Part shown: piece after piece, positions 57,405 through 64,000 of the stretch | Position numbering within the stretch: position 1 is the stretch's first letter | Layout of the letters: the number at the start of each line of letters is the position of its first letter | Assembly: GCF_024172125.1 (NCBI RefSeq) | Contig: NZ_JAMZEA010000005.1 | Location: 310,001-374,000, forward strand | Direction: 5' to 3' | Length of the DNA stretch: 64,000 nucleotides | From: Actinomadura rupiterrae | GTDB lineage: Bacteria > Actinomycetota > Actinomycetes > Streptosporangiales > Streptosporangiaceae | The notes under the pieces: model-generated | What the model saw: the letters and a program-made list of their open reading frames with translations, nothing else | Database searches by the model: none | Told to the model about the DNA's origin: nothing | Translations under genes and position numbers: made by a program

Positions 57405-57495
57405 GCCCCTGGCCGCCGTGACGCACCGTCTTCCCTCGTCGCTCCGGTCGCAGGCTCCCTGCGCTCCTCAGTCCAGACGGCGCGCGGCCAGGGGC
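57405..57495 (-). promoter_or_regulatory. 12-bp inverted repeat spanning the pyrC-carA gap
   Basis: GCCCCTGGCCGC at 57405-57416 is complementary to GCGGCCAGGGGC at 57484-57495. The arms enclose 67 bases that include a smaller hairpin (gcaggctccctgc). In the otherwise tightly overlapping pyr operon this 121-bp gap is unusual. In relatives a small membrane-protein gene may sit here, from memory. The arms could fold the leader of carA or mark a deleted gene. Confidence 0.5.
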
Positions 57496-57506
57496 GGGGG
57501 GGTGGG

Positions 57507-58796
57507 TCACTGGAGCTTCCCTTCGAGGACGGTCGGGCGGCCGCGCAGGAACGTCGCGACGACGCGTCCGGGCAGCTCCAGCCCCGCGTACGGGGTGTTG
57601 CGGCTCTTGGAGGCCATCGCGGTCGGGTCCACGGCGCGGCGCGGCGACGGGTCGTACAGCGTGATGTTGGCGGGCGATCCCGCCTCCAGCGGACGACCCT
57701 GTCCGGTGAGGCGGCCGATGCGGGCGGGCGCGAACGACATGCGCTCGGCGACCCCGGCCCAGTCGAGCAGGTCGGTCTCCACCATGGCCTCCTGGACGAC
57801 CGAGAGCGCGGTCTCCAGGCCGATCATGCCCATGGCGGCGACGGCCCACTCGGTCTCCTTCGCCTCGACCGGGTGCGGCGCGTGGTCGGTGGCGACGATG
57901 TCGATGGTGCCGTCGGCGAGGGCGTGCCGGAGCGCGGTGACGTCGTCGGCGGTGCGCAGCGGCGGGTTGACCTTGTAGATCGGGTCGTAGGACGCGGCCA
58001 GCTCGTCGCTGAGCAGCAGGTGGTGCGGGGTGACCTCGGCGGTGACCCGGCAGCCCTTGGACTTGGCCCAGCGGATGATCTCCACCGAGCCGGCCGTGGA
58101 CACGTGGCACACGTGCAGCCGGGACCCGACGTGCTGGGCGAGCAGCACGTCCCGGGCGATGATCGCCTCCTCGGCGACCGCGGGCCAGCCGCGCATGCCG
58201 AGCGCGGCGCTCATCTCGCCCTCGTTCATCTGCGCGCCCTCGGTCAGCCGGGGCTCCTGCGCGTGCTGGGCCACGACGCCGTCGAACGCCTTGACGTACT
58301 CCAGCGCGCGCCGCATGATCACCGCGTCCGAGACGCAGTGCCCGTCGTCGGAGAACACCCGGACGCCGGCGGCCGAGTCGGCCATCGCGCCGAGCTCGGC
58401 GAGCTGCTGGCCCTTGAGCCCGACGGTGACCGCGCCGACCGGCTGGACGTCGCAGTACCCGGCCTCGCGGCCGAGCCGCCAGACCTGCTCGACGACGCCC
58501 GCGGTGTCGGCGACCGGGTCGGTGTTGGCCATCGCGTGGACGGCGGTGTACCCGCCCTTCGCGGCGGCCCGGGTGCCGGACTCGACGGTCTCGGCGTCCT
58601 CGCGGCCGGGCTCGCGCAGGTGGGTGTGCAGGTCGACCAGGCCGGGCAGGGCGATCAGGCCGCGCGCGTCGATGACCTGCGCGTCCGCCGCGTCCAGATC
58701 GGGGCCGATCGCGGCGATCTCGCCGTCCCGCACCAGCAGGTCCGCGGGCTCTCCGCCGAGGACGCGGGCGTTCTTGATCAGGTACGCGGTGCTCAT
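57507..58796 (-). CDS. pyrC: dihydroorotase
   Basis: 429-residue class I dihydroorotase of the amidohydrolase superfamily, converting carbamoyl aspartate to dihydroorotate. Zinc-binding motifs are GLVDLHTHLREPG (~52-64) and later His residues in HVCHVSTAGSVEIIRW (~235) and ATDHAPHPVEAKE (~302, catalytic Asp). The C-terminal ITLYDPS closes the composite domain. The start overlaps the pyrB stop by four bases (ATGA). Confidence 0.97.
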   Translation of the reverse strand: MSTAYLIKNARVLGGEPADLLVRDGEIAAIGPDLDAADAQVIDARGLIALPGLVDLHTHLREPGREDAETVESGTRAAAKGGYTAVHAMANTDPVADTAGVVEQVWRLGREAGYCDVQPVGAVTVGLKGQQLAELGAMADSAAGVRVFSDDGHCVSDAVIMRRALEYVKAFDGVVAQHAQEPRLTEGAQMNEGEMSAALGMRGWPAVAEEAIIARDVLLAQHVGSRLHVCHVSTAGSVEIIRWAKSKGCRVTAEVTPHHLLLSDELAASYDPIYKVNPPLRTADDVTALRHALADGTIDIVATDHAPHPVEAKETEWAVAAMGMIGLETALSVVQEAMVETDLLDWAGVAERMSFAPARIGRLTGQGRPLEAGSPANITLYDPSPRRAVDPTAMASKSRNTPYAGLELPGRVVATFLRGRPTVLEGKLQ

Positions 58797-59734
58797 TCGG
58801 AGACCTCCTTGCCGATGGCGGACTCCGAGCCGCCGAGCAGCAGGTAGAGAACGGCCATGCGAGCGCTGACGCCGTTGGCGACCTGCTCGACGATGGTGGA
58901 CCGGACGGAGTCGGCGACCTCGGCCGCGATCTCCACGCCCCGGTTCATCGGGCCGGGGTGCATGACGATGGCGTGGTCGGCCATCCGCGCCATCCGCTCG
59001 GCGTCCAGGCCGTAGCGGCGGCTGTACTCGCGGACGGTCGGGAAGTAGCTGGCGTTCATCCGCTCGTGCTGGACGCGCAGCATCATCACCACGTCGCTCT
59101 TGGGCAGCACCGCGTCCAGGTCGTAGGAGACCTCGCCGGGCCAGGTGTCGATCGCGACCGGCAGCAGCGTCGGCGGGGCGACCAGGGTCACCTCGGCGCC
59201 GAGGGTGTTCAGGAGCAGCGTGTTGGAACGCGCCACGCGGCTGTGCAGGATGTCCCCGACGATGGTGACCTTGCGGCCCTCCAGGCTGCCGAGGCGGCGG
59301 CGCATGGTGAAGGCGTCCAGCAGGGCCTGGGTCGGGTGCTCGTGCGTGCCGTCGCCGGCGTTCACGACGCTGCCCTGCACCCAGTTCGCCAGCCGGTGCG
59401 GCGCGCCGGACGCGCCGTGCCGGATGACCACGCCGTCCGCGCCCATGGCCTCCAGGGTCAGAGCGGTGTCCTTCAGGCTCTCGCCCTTGCTGACCGACGA
59501 GCCCTTGGCGGAGAAGTTGATGACGTCCGCGCTGAGCCGCTTGGCGGCCGCCTCGAACGAGATGCGGGTGCGGGTCGAGTCCTCGAAGAAGAGGTTGACG
59601 ACCGTCCGGCCGCGCAGCGTCGGCAGCTTGCGGACCGACTGCTCGGTGGCGCGGGCCAGCTCCTCGGCGGTGTCGAGGACGAGCAGGGCGTCGTCGCGGC
59701 TGAGGTCGGCGGCCGAGATCAGGTGGCGCTTCAC
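58793..59734 (-). CDS. pyrB: aspartate carbamoyltransferase catalytic subunit
   Basis: 313-residue ATCase. The carbamoyl-phosphate site FFEDSTRTRISFEAAAKRL is near ~50 and KGESLKDTALTLEAMGAD near ~82. HGASGAPHRLA (~108), NAGDGTHEHPTQALLD (~127) and HPGPMNRGVEI (~265) follow. No regulatory PyrI is present. I place the start at GTG 59734, overlapping the pyrR stop (GTGA). The upstream in-frame sequence lies inside pyrR and has no homology. Confidence 0.97.
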   Translation of the reverse strand: MKRHLISAADLSRDDALLVLDTAEELARATEQSVRKLPTLRGRTVVNLFFEDSTRTRISFEAAAKRLSADVINFSAKGSSVSKGESLKDTALTLEAMGADGVVIRHGASGAPHRLANWVQGSVVNAGDGTHEHPTQALLDAFTMRRRLGSLEGRKVTIVGDILHSRVARSNTLLLNTLGAEVTLVAPPTLLPVAIDTWPGEVSYDLDAVLPKSDVVMMLRVQHERMNASYFPTVREYSRRYGLDAERMARMADHAIVMHPGPMNRGVEIAAEVADSVRSTIVEQVANGVSARMAVLYLLLGGSESAIGKEVSE

Positions 59735-60342
59735 TTCTTCTCCCCCTTCGGGCCGAGGAGGACGGCGTCCCGGCCGTCGTTCTCGGCCAGCAGGACCTTC
59801 ACCGTCTCGCGCATGGACGTCGGCAGGTTCTTGCCCACGTAGTCGGCGCGGATGGGCAGTTCGCGGTGCCCGCGGTCCACCAGGACGGCGAGCTGGACGG
59901 CGCGCGGGCGGCCGAGCTCGTTCAGCGCGTCCAGCGCGGCGCGCACGGTCCGGCCGGAGAACAGCACGTCGTCGACCAGGACGACCACGCGGTCCTCGAT
60001 GCCGCCCTTGGGCAGCTCGGTGCGGCCGATCGCGCGGGCGGGGCGCAGGCGCAGGTCGTCGCGGTACATGGTGACGTCGAGCGAGCCCCACGGGACGGGC
60101 CGCCCCTCGACCTCGTGCAGGGCCGCGGCCAGCCGCTCGGCGAGCGTCACGCCGCGGGTCTGGATGCCGAGCAGGACGACGTCCTGCCCGCCTTTGGTGC
60201 GTTCGAGAATCTCGTGCGCGATTCTGGTCAGCGCGCGCCGGATGTCCGGACCCTCCAGAACGGCCTTCTGCCGGGGGTCTCCGGTGCCACGGTCGGTCAC
60301 GCGCGTGTCGGCCGGATCGTCCGGCCGGTGGGCAGCATTCAC
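59731..60342 (-). CDS. pyrR: PyrR bifunctional regulator / uracil phosphoribosyltransferase
   Basis: 203-residue PyrR. It binds pyr mRNA in response to UMP and has some UPRTase activity. The PRPP-binding motif is VVVLVDDVLFSGRTVRAALD (~118-137). The N-terminal family block is IRRALTRIAHEILERTKG (~35) and the C-terminal RNA-binding surface includes PIRADYVGKNLPTS (~165). The GTG at 60342 is preceded by AAAGGAGG eight bases away. A PyrR-type RNA hairpin lies just upstream, implying translational autoregulation of the operon. Confidence 0.96.
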   Translation of the reverse strand: MNAAHRPDDPADTRVTDRGTGDPRQKAVLEGPDIRRALTRIAHEILERTKGGQDVVLLGIQTRGVTLAERLAAALHEVEGRPVPWGSLDVTMYRDDLRLRPARAIGRTELPKGGIEDRVVVLVDDVLFSGRTVRAALDALNELGRPRAVQLAVLVDRGHRELPIRADYVGKNLPTSMRETVKVLLAENDGRDAVLLGPKGEKK

Positions 60343-60358
60343 CGCCTGAACCTCCTTT

Positions 60359-60376
60359 CCCGCCTCACAGGACGGG
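60359..60376 (-). promoter_or_regulatory. PyrR-binding RNA hairpin before pyrR
   Basis: On the transcript CCCG-TCCTGTGAGG-CGGG folds with the conserved PyrR-binding loop pattern (UCC...NGNGAGG). It stands immediately 5' of the Shine-Dalgarno AAAGGAGG (60351-60358). PyrR with UMP bound here would occlude ribosomes, as described for mycobacterial pyrR leaders. Confidence 0.8.
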
Positions 60377-60388
60377 TCTTAAAGGACG

Positions 60389-60405
60389 CCTTGTCCCCGA
60401 CAAGG
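60389..60405 (-). promoter_or_regulatory. second leader hairpin of the pyr operon
   Basis: CCTTGTC-ggg-GACAAGG is a perfect 7-bp stem 12 bases upstream of the PyrR-binding hairpin. It may act with it as an alternative fold, or simply stabilise the 5' leader. Confidence 0.45.
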
Positions 60406-60464
60406 TAGCAGGTGGGGCCCCCTCTTCCGAACCCCTCCCCGCCGTATCATGCCTGGTGAGAGCG

Positions 60465-60479
60465 GTCACACAGGGGTCG
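60465..60479. promoter_or_regulatory. candidate BldD-box between pyrR and bldD
   Basis: gTcACaCAGgGgtcg matches the BldD consensus nTnACnCWGnGTnAn through position 11, then departs from it. It is in the 430-bp divergent region pyrR-bldD, and BldD of Streptomyces represses its own promoter. Position supports it, but one imperfect half makes it a weak call. Confidence 0.35.
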
Positions 60480-60609
60480 CGGCGGCGCCGCGCGGACCGC
60501 TGCGCGCGGGGGCCCGGCAACGCCCGCCGGGCGGGGCGTGCGGGCCTTCGCGGCGATCCGGACGACCCGGATCGACACCTACGGATTCGACCGCTTTTTT
60601 CCAATCGGC

Positions 60610-60638
60610 TTGACCTGGGCGCGTCACCGTTTTACCGT
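60610..60638 (+). promoter_or_regulatory. likely bldD promoter
   Basis: TTGACC (60610-60615) and TACCGT (60633-60638) are spaced 17 bp, giving a transcription start near 60645 and a ~128-base leader before bldD. The sequence around the boxes is locally less GC-rich (aaccgc-tttttt-ccaatcgg upstream), as expected of a housekeeping-sigma promoter. Confidence 0.55.
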
Positions 60639-60772
60639 CACTGTCCGTAACCATCCCTGGAGGACGACTTCCGGGCCGTGACGGGCCCGGGAACCGCCTC
60701 CCCCGACGCCGGACCGGCCGGTGCCGGGGCCATCCGAGAACGACGACGAGAGTGAGCCTGGGGGGCCGCGAA

Positions 60773-61267
60773 ATGCCGTCTGAATACGCTAAGGCTCTCG
60801 GCGCGCGCCTGCGCGCCATCCGCACCCAGCAGGGGCTGTCCCTGCACGGTGTGGAGGAGAAGTCCCGTGGCCGCTGGAAGGCCGTCGTCGTGGGTTCGTA
60901 CGAGCGGGGCGACCGCGCCGTCACCGTTCAGAAGCTGGCCGAGCTCGCCGATTTCTACGGCGTGCCGGTCTCCGAGTTGCTGCCCGGCGGAGCCGCGCCG
61001 AGCCCGCTCGGGCCAACGCCCAAGCTCGTCATCGATCTTGAGCGCCTGCAGCAGCTTCCGAAGGACAAGGCCGGTCCCCTCGCCCGCTACGCCGCGACGA
61101 TCCAGAGCCAGCGGGGCGACTACAACGGAAAGGTCCTGTCCATCAGGCAGGAGGACCTGCGTTCTCTTGCCGTGATCTACGACAAGTCCCCGACCGAGCT
61201 CACCGAGGAGCTCATCGGCTGGGGCGTCCTGGACCCCGAGGCCCGCCGGGCCGTGGAGTCCTTCTAG
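60773..61267 (+). CDS. bldD: developmental master regulator BldD
   Basis: 164-residue transcription factor that represses sporulation genes when dimerised by tetrameric c-di-GMP. The N-terminal XRE-type helix-turn-helix is residues ~6-70 (LGARLRAIRTQQGLSLHGVE, AVVVGSYERGDRAVTV). The C-terminal c-di-GMP-binding signature RGD-x8-RQED near ~115-128 (RGDYNGKVLSIRQEDLR) is intact. The ATG at 60773 matches the known N-terminus (SEYAK). It is divergent from pyrR as in Streptomyces, but nusB and efp, which follow or flank it there from memory, are not seen here. Confidence 0.97.
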   Translation: MPSEYAKALGARLRAIRTQQGLSLHGVEEKSRGRWKAVVVGSYERGDRAVTVQKLAELADFYGVPVSELLPGGAAPSPLGPTPKLVIDLERLQQLPKDKAGPLARYAATIQSQRGDYNGKVLSIRQEDLRSLAVIYDKSPTELTEELIGWGVLDPEARRAVESF

Positions 61268-61321
61268 CCGTCCTCGGCCTGGCCCCGGAAGCCGTCCGGG
61301 GACGAGGTGACGCGCTTCTGT

Positions 61322-61398
61322 CGAACGGCCCGGCGGCCCTGTGCCGCCGGGCCGTTCGGCTGCCCGGCACCCCCGCGCGCGGGGGTGCCGGGCAGCCG
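61322..61398. terminator. two large perfect hairpins between convergent bldD and MFS genes
   Basis: The first stem pairs CGAACGGCCCGGCGG (61322-61336) with its complement at 61344-61358 around a 7-base loop. The second is a ~20-bp perfect palindrome from CGGCTGCCCGGCACCCCC (61357) to 61398. Lying between convergent genes (stops at 61267 and 61403), they would terminate transcription from both sides. Confidence 0.88.
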
Positions 61399-61402
61399 GT
61401 TG

Positions 61403-62890
61403 TTAACGCTGTGCGCTGGGTTGTGCAGATGCACATTCATGCGCTTGTGCATCCAGCGCCCCGGAGGGACGCGCCGCCCGCCGCCTCGGCGCGGCGAGCG
61501 CGAGCGCCAGGACGCCCGCCATCGCCACGGCCGTGACGGCGAAACCCGTCGCGTACCCGGCGTCCGCCGGATGCCCGTGGACGGCCGACGCCGTGAGGAT
61601 GACGGCGCTGACCTGCGTCCCGAGCGAGCCGCCGACCGTCCTGAGCAGCGTGTTCACGCCGGTCGCCACCCCCGTCTGCGCGGGCTCCACCGCCGCGACG
61701 ACCAGGTTCGCGACCGCCGCGTAGGCCAGCCCGAGCCCGATCCCCCGCGCGGTGCCGCCGATGTACAGCTGCCACATCGTGTCGTGGACGACCGCGACGA
61801 ACGCGTACCCCAGCCCCGTCAGCACGGCCCCCGCCACCAGGACGGCCCGGGACCCGACGCGATGGTGGAGCCGTCCGGCCGCGATCCCCGCCAGCGTCAT
61901 GCCGATACTCGCCGGAAGCTGCAGCATCGCGGCCTGCGTCGCGCTCCCCCCGAACCCCGTCGGCCCCGGCGCCTGGACGAGCAGCGGGAACAGGACGCCG
62001 CCGGCCATCAGGCCGTAACCGGCCAGCAGCGACGCCGCATTGGCCGTCCACACCCCGCGCACGCGCATGAGCCTCGGATCGACCAGCGGCTCGTCCACGT
62101 GCCTCTCCACGAGCCACCAGACGGCCGCCAGCGCCACCGCAGCGCCCGCGAGGCCCAGGACCCCCGCCGACGTCCATCCCCACGCCATGCCCTGCGTGAG
62201 GGCCGTCAGGGCGGCGACCATCCACGCCGAGAACAACCCGGCGCCCCACCAGTCGACGCCCGCTCCGGGCCGTCCGGGCACCTGCGGGACGAGCCGCCAC
62301 GCCGCCACGAACCCCGGCACCAGCCCGACCACGGGCATCCACAGCAGCCACCGCCACCCCAGCAGGTCGATGACGGGCCCCGCCACGCACCACGACAGCG
62401 CCCCGCCCAGCCCCAGCATCGACGACATCAACCCGACCGCCGACGCCGTCCGCGCGGGCGGCAGGACGCTTCGGATGACCGTGTACGCCAGCGGGAACAC
62501 TCCCCCGCCGATCCCTGCCAGCGCCCGCCCCACGAGCAGCACCCCCAGGGACGGCGCGAGAGCCGAGAGGACCGTTCCACCCGTCGCCACCGCGAGCACC
62601 ACCAGCAGCACCCGCCGCGGCCCGTACAGATCCCCCAGCCTTCCGACCACCGGCGTCGACACCGCCGCCGACAGCATCATCGCCGTCAGCCCCCAAGCCG
62701 CCCCCGCCGCACTGGTCCCCAGATCCCGCTGCACAAGTGGCATGGCCGGCGTCAACACCGCCATCGACAGCGAATACCCCACAACCCCCAAAAACGCCAG
62801 GAGCCCCGGCAGTGCTGATTGAGCCTCCGGCTCCGAGCGGCTCGCCTGGGGGCTCGCCTCTCGGCCCGGCGACTCGGGCGAGCGCGGCAT
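61403..62890 (-). CDS. MFS drug-efflux-type transporter (DHA2, 14 helices)
   Basis: ~495-residue major facilitator with about fourteen helices. Motif A-like LGDLYGPRRVLLV follows helix 2, motif C-like GLGGALSWCVAGPVI lies in helix 5, and the arrangement is of the EmrB/QacA (DHA2) type. It exports small hydrophobic compounds or drugs, probably by proton antiport; the substrate is unknown. The frame is open up to 63046, but that part is the dispersed palindromic repeat, so the true start is uncertain. I list ATG 62890, itself at the edge of the repeat. No regulator gene is adjacent. Confidence 0.8.
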   Translation of the reverse strand: MPRSPESPGREASPQASRSEPEAQSALPGLLAFLGVVGYSLSMAVLTPAMPLVQRDLGTSAAGAAWGLTAMMLSAAVSTPVVGRLGDLYGPRRVLLVVLAVATGGTVLSALAPSLGVLLVGRALAGIGGGVFPLAYTVIRSVLPPARTASAVGLMSSMLGLGGALSWCVAGPVIDLLGWRWLLWMPVVGLVPGFVAAWRLVPQVPGRPGAGVDWWGAGLFSAWMVAALTALTQGMAWGWTSAGVLGLAGAAVALAAVWWLVERHVDEPLVDPRLMRVRGVWTANAASLLAGYGLMAGGVLFPLLVQAPGPTGFGGSATQAAMLQLPASIGMTLAGIAAGRLHHRVGSRAVLVAGAVLTGLGYAFVAVVHDTMWQLYIGGTARGIGLGLAYAAVANLVVAAVEPAQTGVATGVNTLLRTVGGSLGTQVSAVILTASAVHGHPADAGYATGFAVTAVAMAGVLALALAAPRRRAARPSGALDAQAHECASAQPSAQR

Positions 62891-62962
62891 CGCTTCGCGA
62901 TCAACCGCGCGGGGGCTCGCCTCCGGCGTCACCCCCGCCCGGTTGGTAACGCGCTCGCGCGC
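62876..62962 (+). repeat. dispersed palindromic repeat, copy 2
   Basis: Left arm gggcgagcgcggcatcgctt followed by cgcgatcaacc; right arm ggttggtaacgcgctcgcgc. The centre is gcgcgggggctcgcctccgg. It overlaps the 5' end of the MFS gene on the opposite strand, so it may supply that gene's start region. Confidence 0.85.
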
Positions 62963-63432
62963 AGGTTGCTCATTCCGCCCTTTTCGCCGCATCGCCACGC
63001 GAGCATTGTCGTCCAGCGACAAACCGGCCCGCACTTCATAAACCACTTAGTGAGTGAAATAACCCACCCACAACTCCCCCACCACCAGCCCGTCAGCCCC
63101 CCAGTGACCAACACCCGCCGTGTTCAGCCCCACCAAAACGATCACGCCGAACCCCGCGCCGACGAGCACCCCCGCCGACCCGCACACCACCGTCCCCACA
63201 CCACAACAGGGCTGAACGCCCCCTCCCACGGCGCTTCCCGAGGACCGATCAACACAGCGCGGCGCTTGGCGTGCGCCACGTTGTGGCGCCGACGTCTGCC
63301 TTCGGGGAGCTCAGGCCCGATCGTTCGGGGTTCGGTCGATGAGCCGCGCGCTTCGCATCCCCGCCTTGCGCCGCGGAGACGCCTTGGCCCGGCGCTCCGG
63401 AGGGCGGATCAACGCAGCGCGCCGCTTGGCAG
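62963..63432. other. gene-free stretch right of the MFS gene
   Basis: No gene is recognised. A direct repeat gatcaac(a/g)cagcgcg, followed by a conserved cgcttggc, occurs near 63247 and 63409. Upstream sequences near 63056-63200 are C-rich without coding character. It may contain the promoter of the MFS gene. Confidence 0.45.
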
Positions 63433-63622
63433 GCCGTGCCGGTGGGCGCCCTCGGGGGATGGCACACCCACCGGCACGGCGGCTCGCTCGCCCTGTGGGG
63501 CCGGGCCGCCGAGCGCGGTGAGGTTGGCGCTCGGCGGCCCGGCTCGGCCGCCTCAAGGGGCGCGGCGGCCGGTCCAGGCCCCGGCGTGAGGGCGCGGACG
63601 GGGCGGACGAGCCGTCCGCCCC
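63433..63622. other. cluster of three perfect hairpins
   Basis: GCCGTGCCGGTGGG pairs with CCCACCGGCACGGC (63433-63480, 20-base loop). GGGCCGCCGAGCGC pairs with GCGCTCGGCGGCCC (63503-63540, 10-base loop). GGGGCGGAC pairs with GTCCGCCCC (63600-63622). Stacked terminator-like stems without any neighbouring gene end are unusual. They could be terminators of a gene since lost or part of a mobile or non-coding RNA element. Confidence 0.5.
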
Positions 63623-63699
63623 TTCACACCGGGACGTGAGGCCCGGAGGAGCGGCCCCGCAACACGCACCTCCGGGAGTCTTTCTTGGCGACGACCTCA

Positions 63700-63786
63700 G
63701 CCCGCCGAGCGCGTTACCAACCGGGCGGCGGCGATGCCGAAGGCGAGTCGCCGCGCGGTTGATCGCGAAGCGATGCCGCGCTCGCC
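63700..63786 (-). repeat. dispersed palindromic repeat, copy 3
   Basis: Inverted relative to copies 1 and 2: gcccgccgagcgcgttaccaacc begins at 63700 and the other arm ggttgatcgcgaagcgatgc, followed by cgcgctcgccc, ends near 63786. The preceding block cgcaacacgcacctccgggag (63657) recurs 200 bp later before copy 4. Confidence 0.85.
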
Positions 63787-63921
63787 CGAGTCACCGGGCC
63801 GCGCCCGAGCCGCTAGGCGAGGGCGCGGAGCCGGAGGCTCCATGAACACAGGGATCCCGCAACATGCGCCTCCGGGAGTCTTTGGCGGCGACCTCTGCCC
63901 GCCGACCACGCGACAAGCTCA

Positions 63922-64000
63922 GCCCGCCGAGCGCGTTACCAACCGGGCGGGGGTGACGCCGGAGGCGAACCCCCGTCCGGTTGATCGCGAAGCGATGCCG
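63922..64000 (-). repeat. dispersed palindromic repeat, copy 4, cut by the window end
   Basis: It has the same orientation as copy 3: gcccgccgagcgcgttaccaacc at 63922, and ggttgatcgcgaagcgatgc at the window edge. It shares left flanking sequence with copy 3 (ctccgggagtcttt at 63669 and 63869), so this pair arose by local duplication. Confidence 0.85.

Overview
The window is chromosomal DNA of a very GC-rich actinomycete. It carries BldD, mycobacterial-type integration host factor (mIHF), an actinobacterial-type degenerate PriA and a riboflavin operon with a PnuC/RibM transporter, and many genes start with GTG or TTG. From about 30 to 61 kb the gene order is, from memory, that of the Streptomyces coelicolor bldD-pyr-mIHF-gmk-rpoZ-coaBC-metK-priA-def-fmt-rsmB-rpe-rib-hisG segment. 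The style of the proteins and the large repeat tracts suggest Actinomadura or a relative (Streptosporangiales/Thermomonosporaceae). That placement is inference.

Left part (1-30 kb): accessory genes separated by long GC-rich tracts of degenerate tandem repeats. A purine/ureide theme comes first: an NCS2 nucleobase permease, a PucR regulator with a huge repeat insert, a divergent DUF2877 (AllH-like) gene, an aldose-1-epimerase-like gene and a CitE/DUF6986-type TIM-barrel gene. Next is a cox/xdh maturation set on the minus strand (MocA-like nucleotidyltransferase, XdhC, CoxE-type VWA protein, MoxR/CoxD ATPase), which is broken by two adjacent IS256-family elements. After that come a Tat-exported sulfite-oxidase-family molybdoenzyme, an SBP56/methanethiol-oxidase-type protein with a coupled membrane protein, two tandem S11 DD-peptidases with a small lipoprotein, and a Clp_N-domain putative regulator whose promoter lies between two perfect palindromes.

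Middle (30-45 kb): hisG, with a downstream PH-domain gene and an upstream histidine-rich leader peptide in the place where hisE would be expected. Next is the FMN-riboswitch operon ribE-ribM-ribBA-(small ORF)-ribH, then HAD phosphatase-rpe, rsmB-fmt-def, priA, a divergent polytopic membrane protein and metK.

Right part (45-61 kb): coaBC, rpoZ, gmk and mIHF, then the complete pyrimidine operon pyrR-pyrB-pyrC-carA-carB-pyrK-pyrD-pyrF. PyrR probably acts on an RNA hairpin next to its own ribosome binding site. PyrD carries a ~330-residue repetitive tail, and the 3' end of pyrF has been copied three times downstream. Divergent bldD is followed by strong hairpins and an MFS exporter, then a tail of dispersed palindromic repeats and hairpins up to 64 kb.

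A recurring oddity is in-frame, low-complexity repeat expansion inside otherwise ordinary proteins (PucR, CoxE, CoaBC, PyrD), alongside minisatellite-like intergenic DNA. No tRNA, rRNA, CRISPR array, prophage or biosynthetic cluster was seen.
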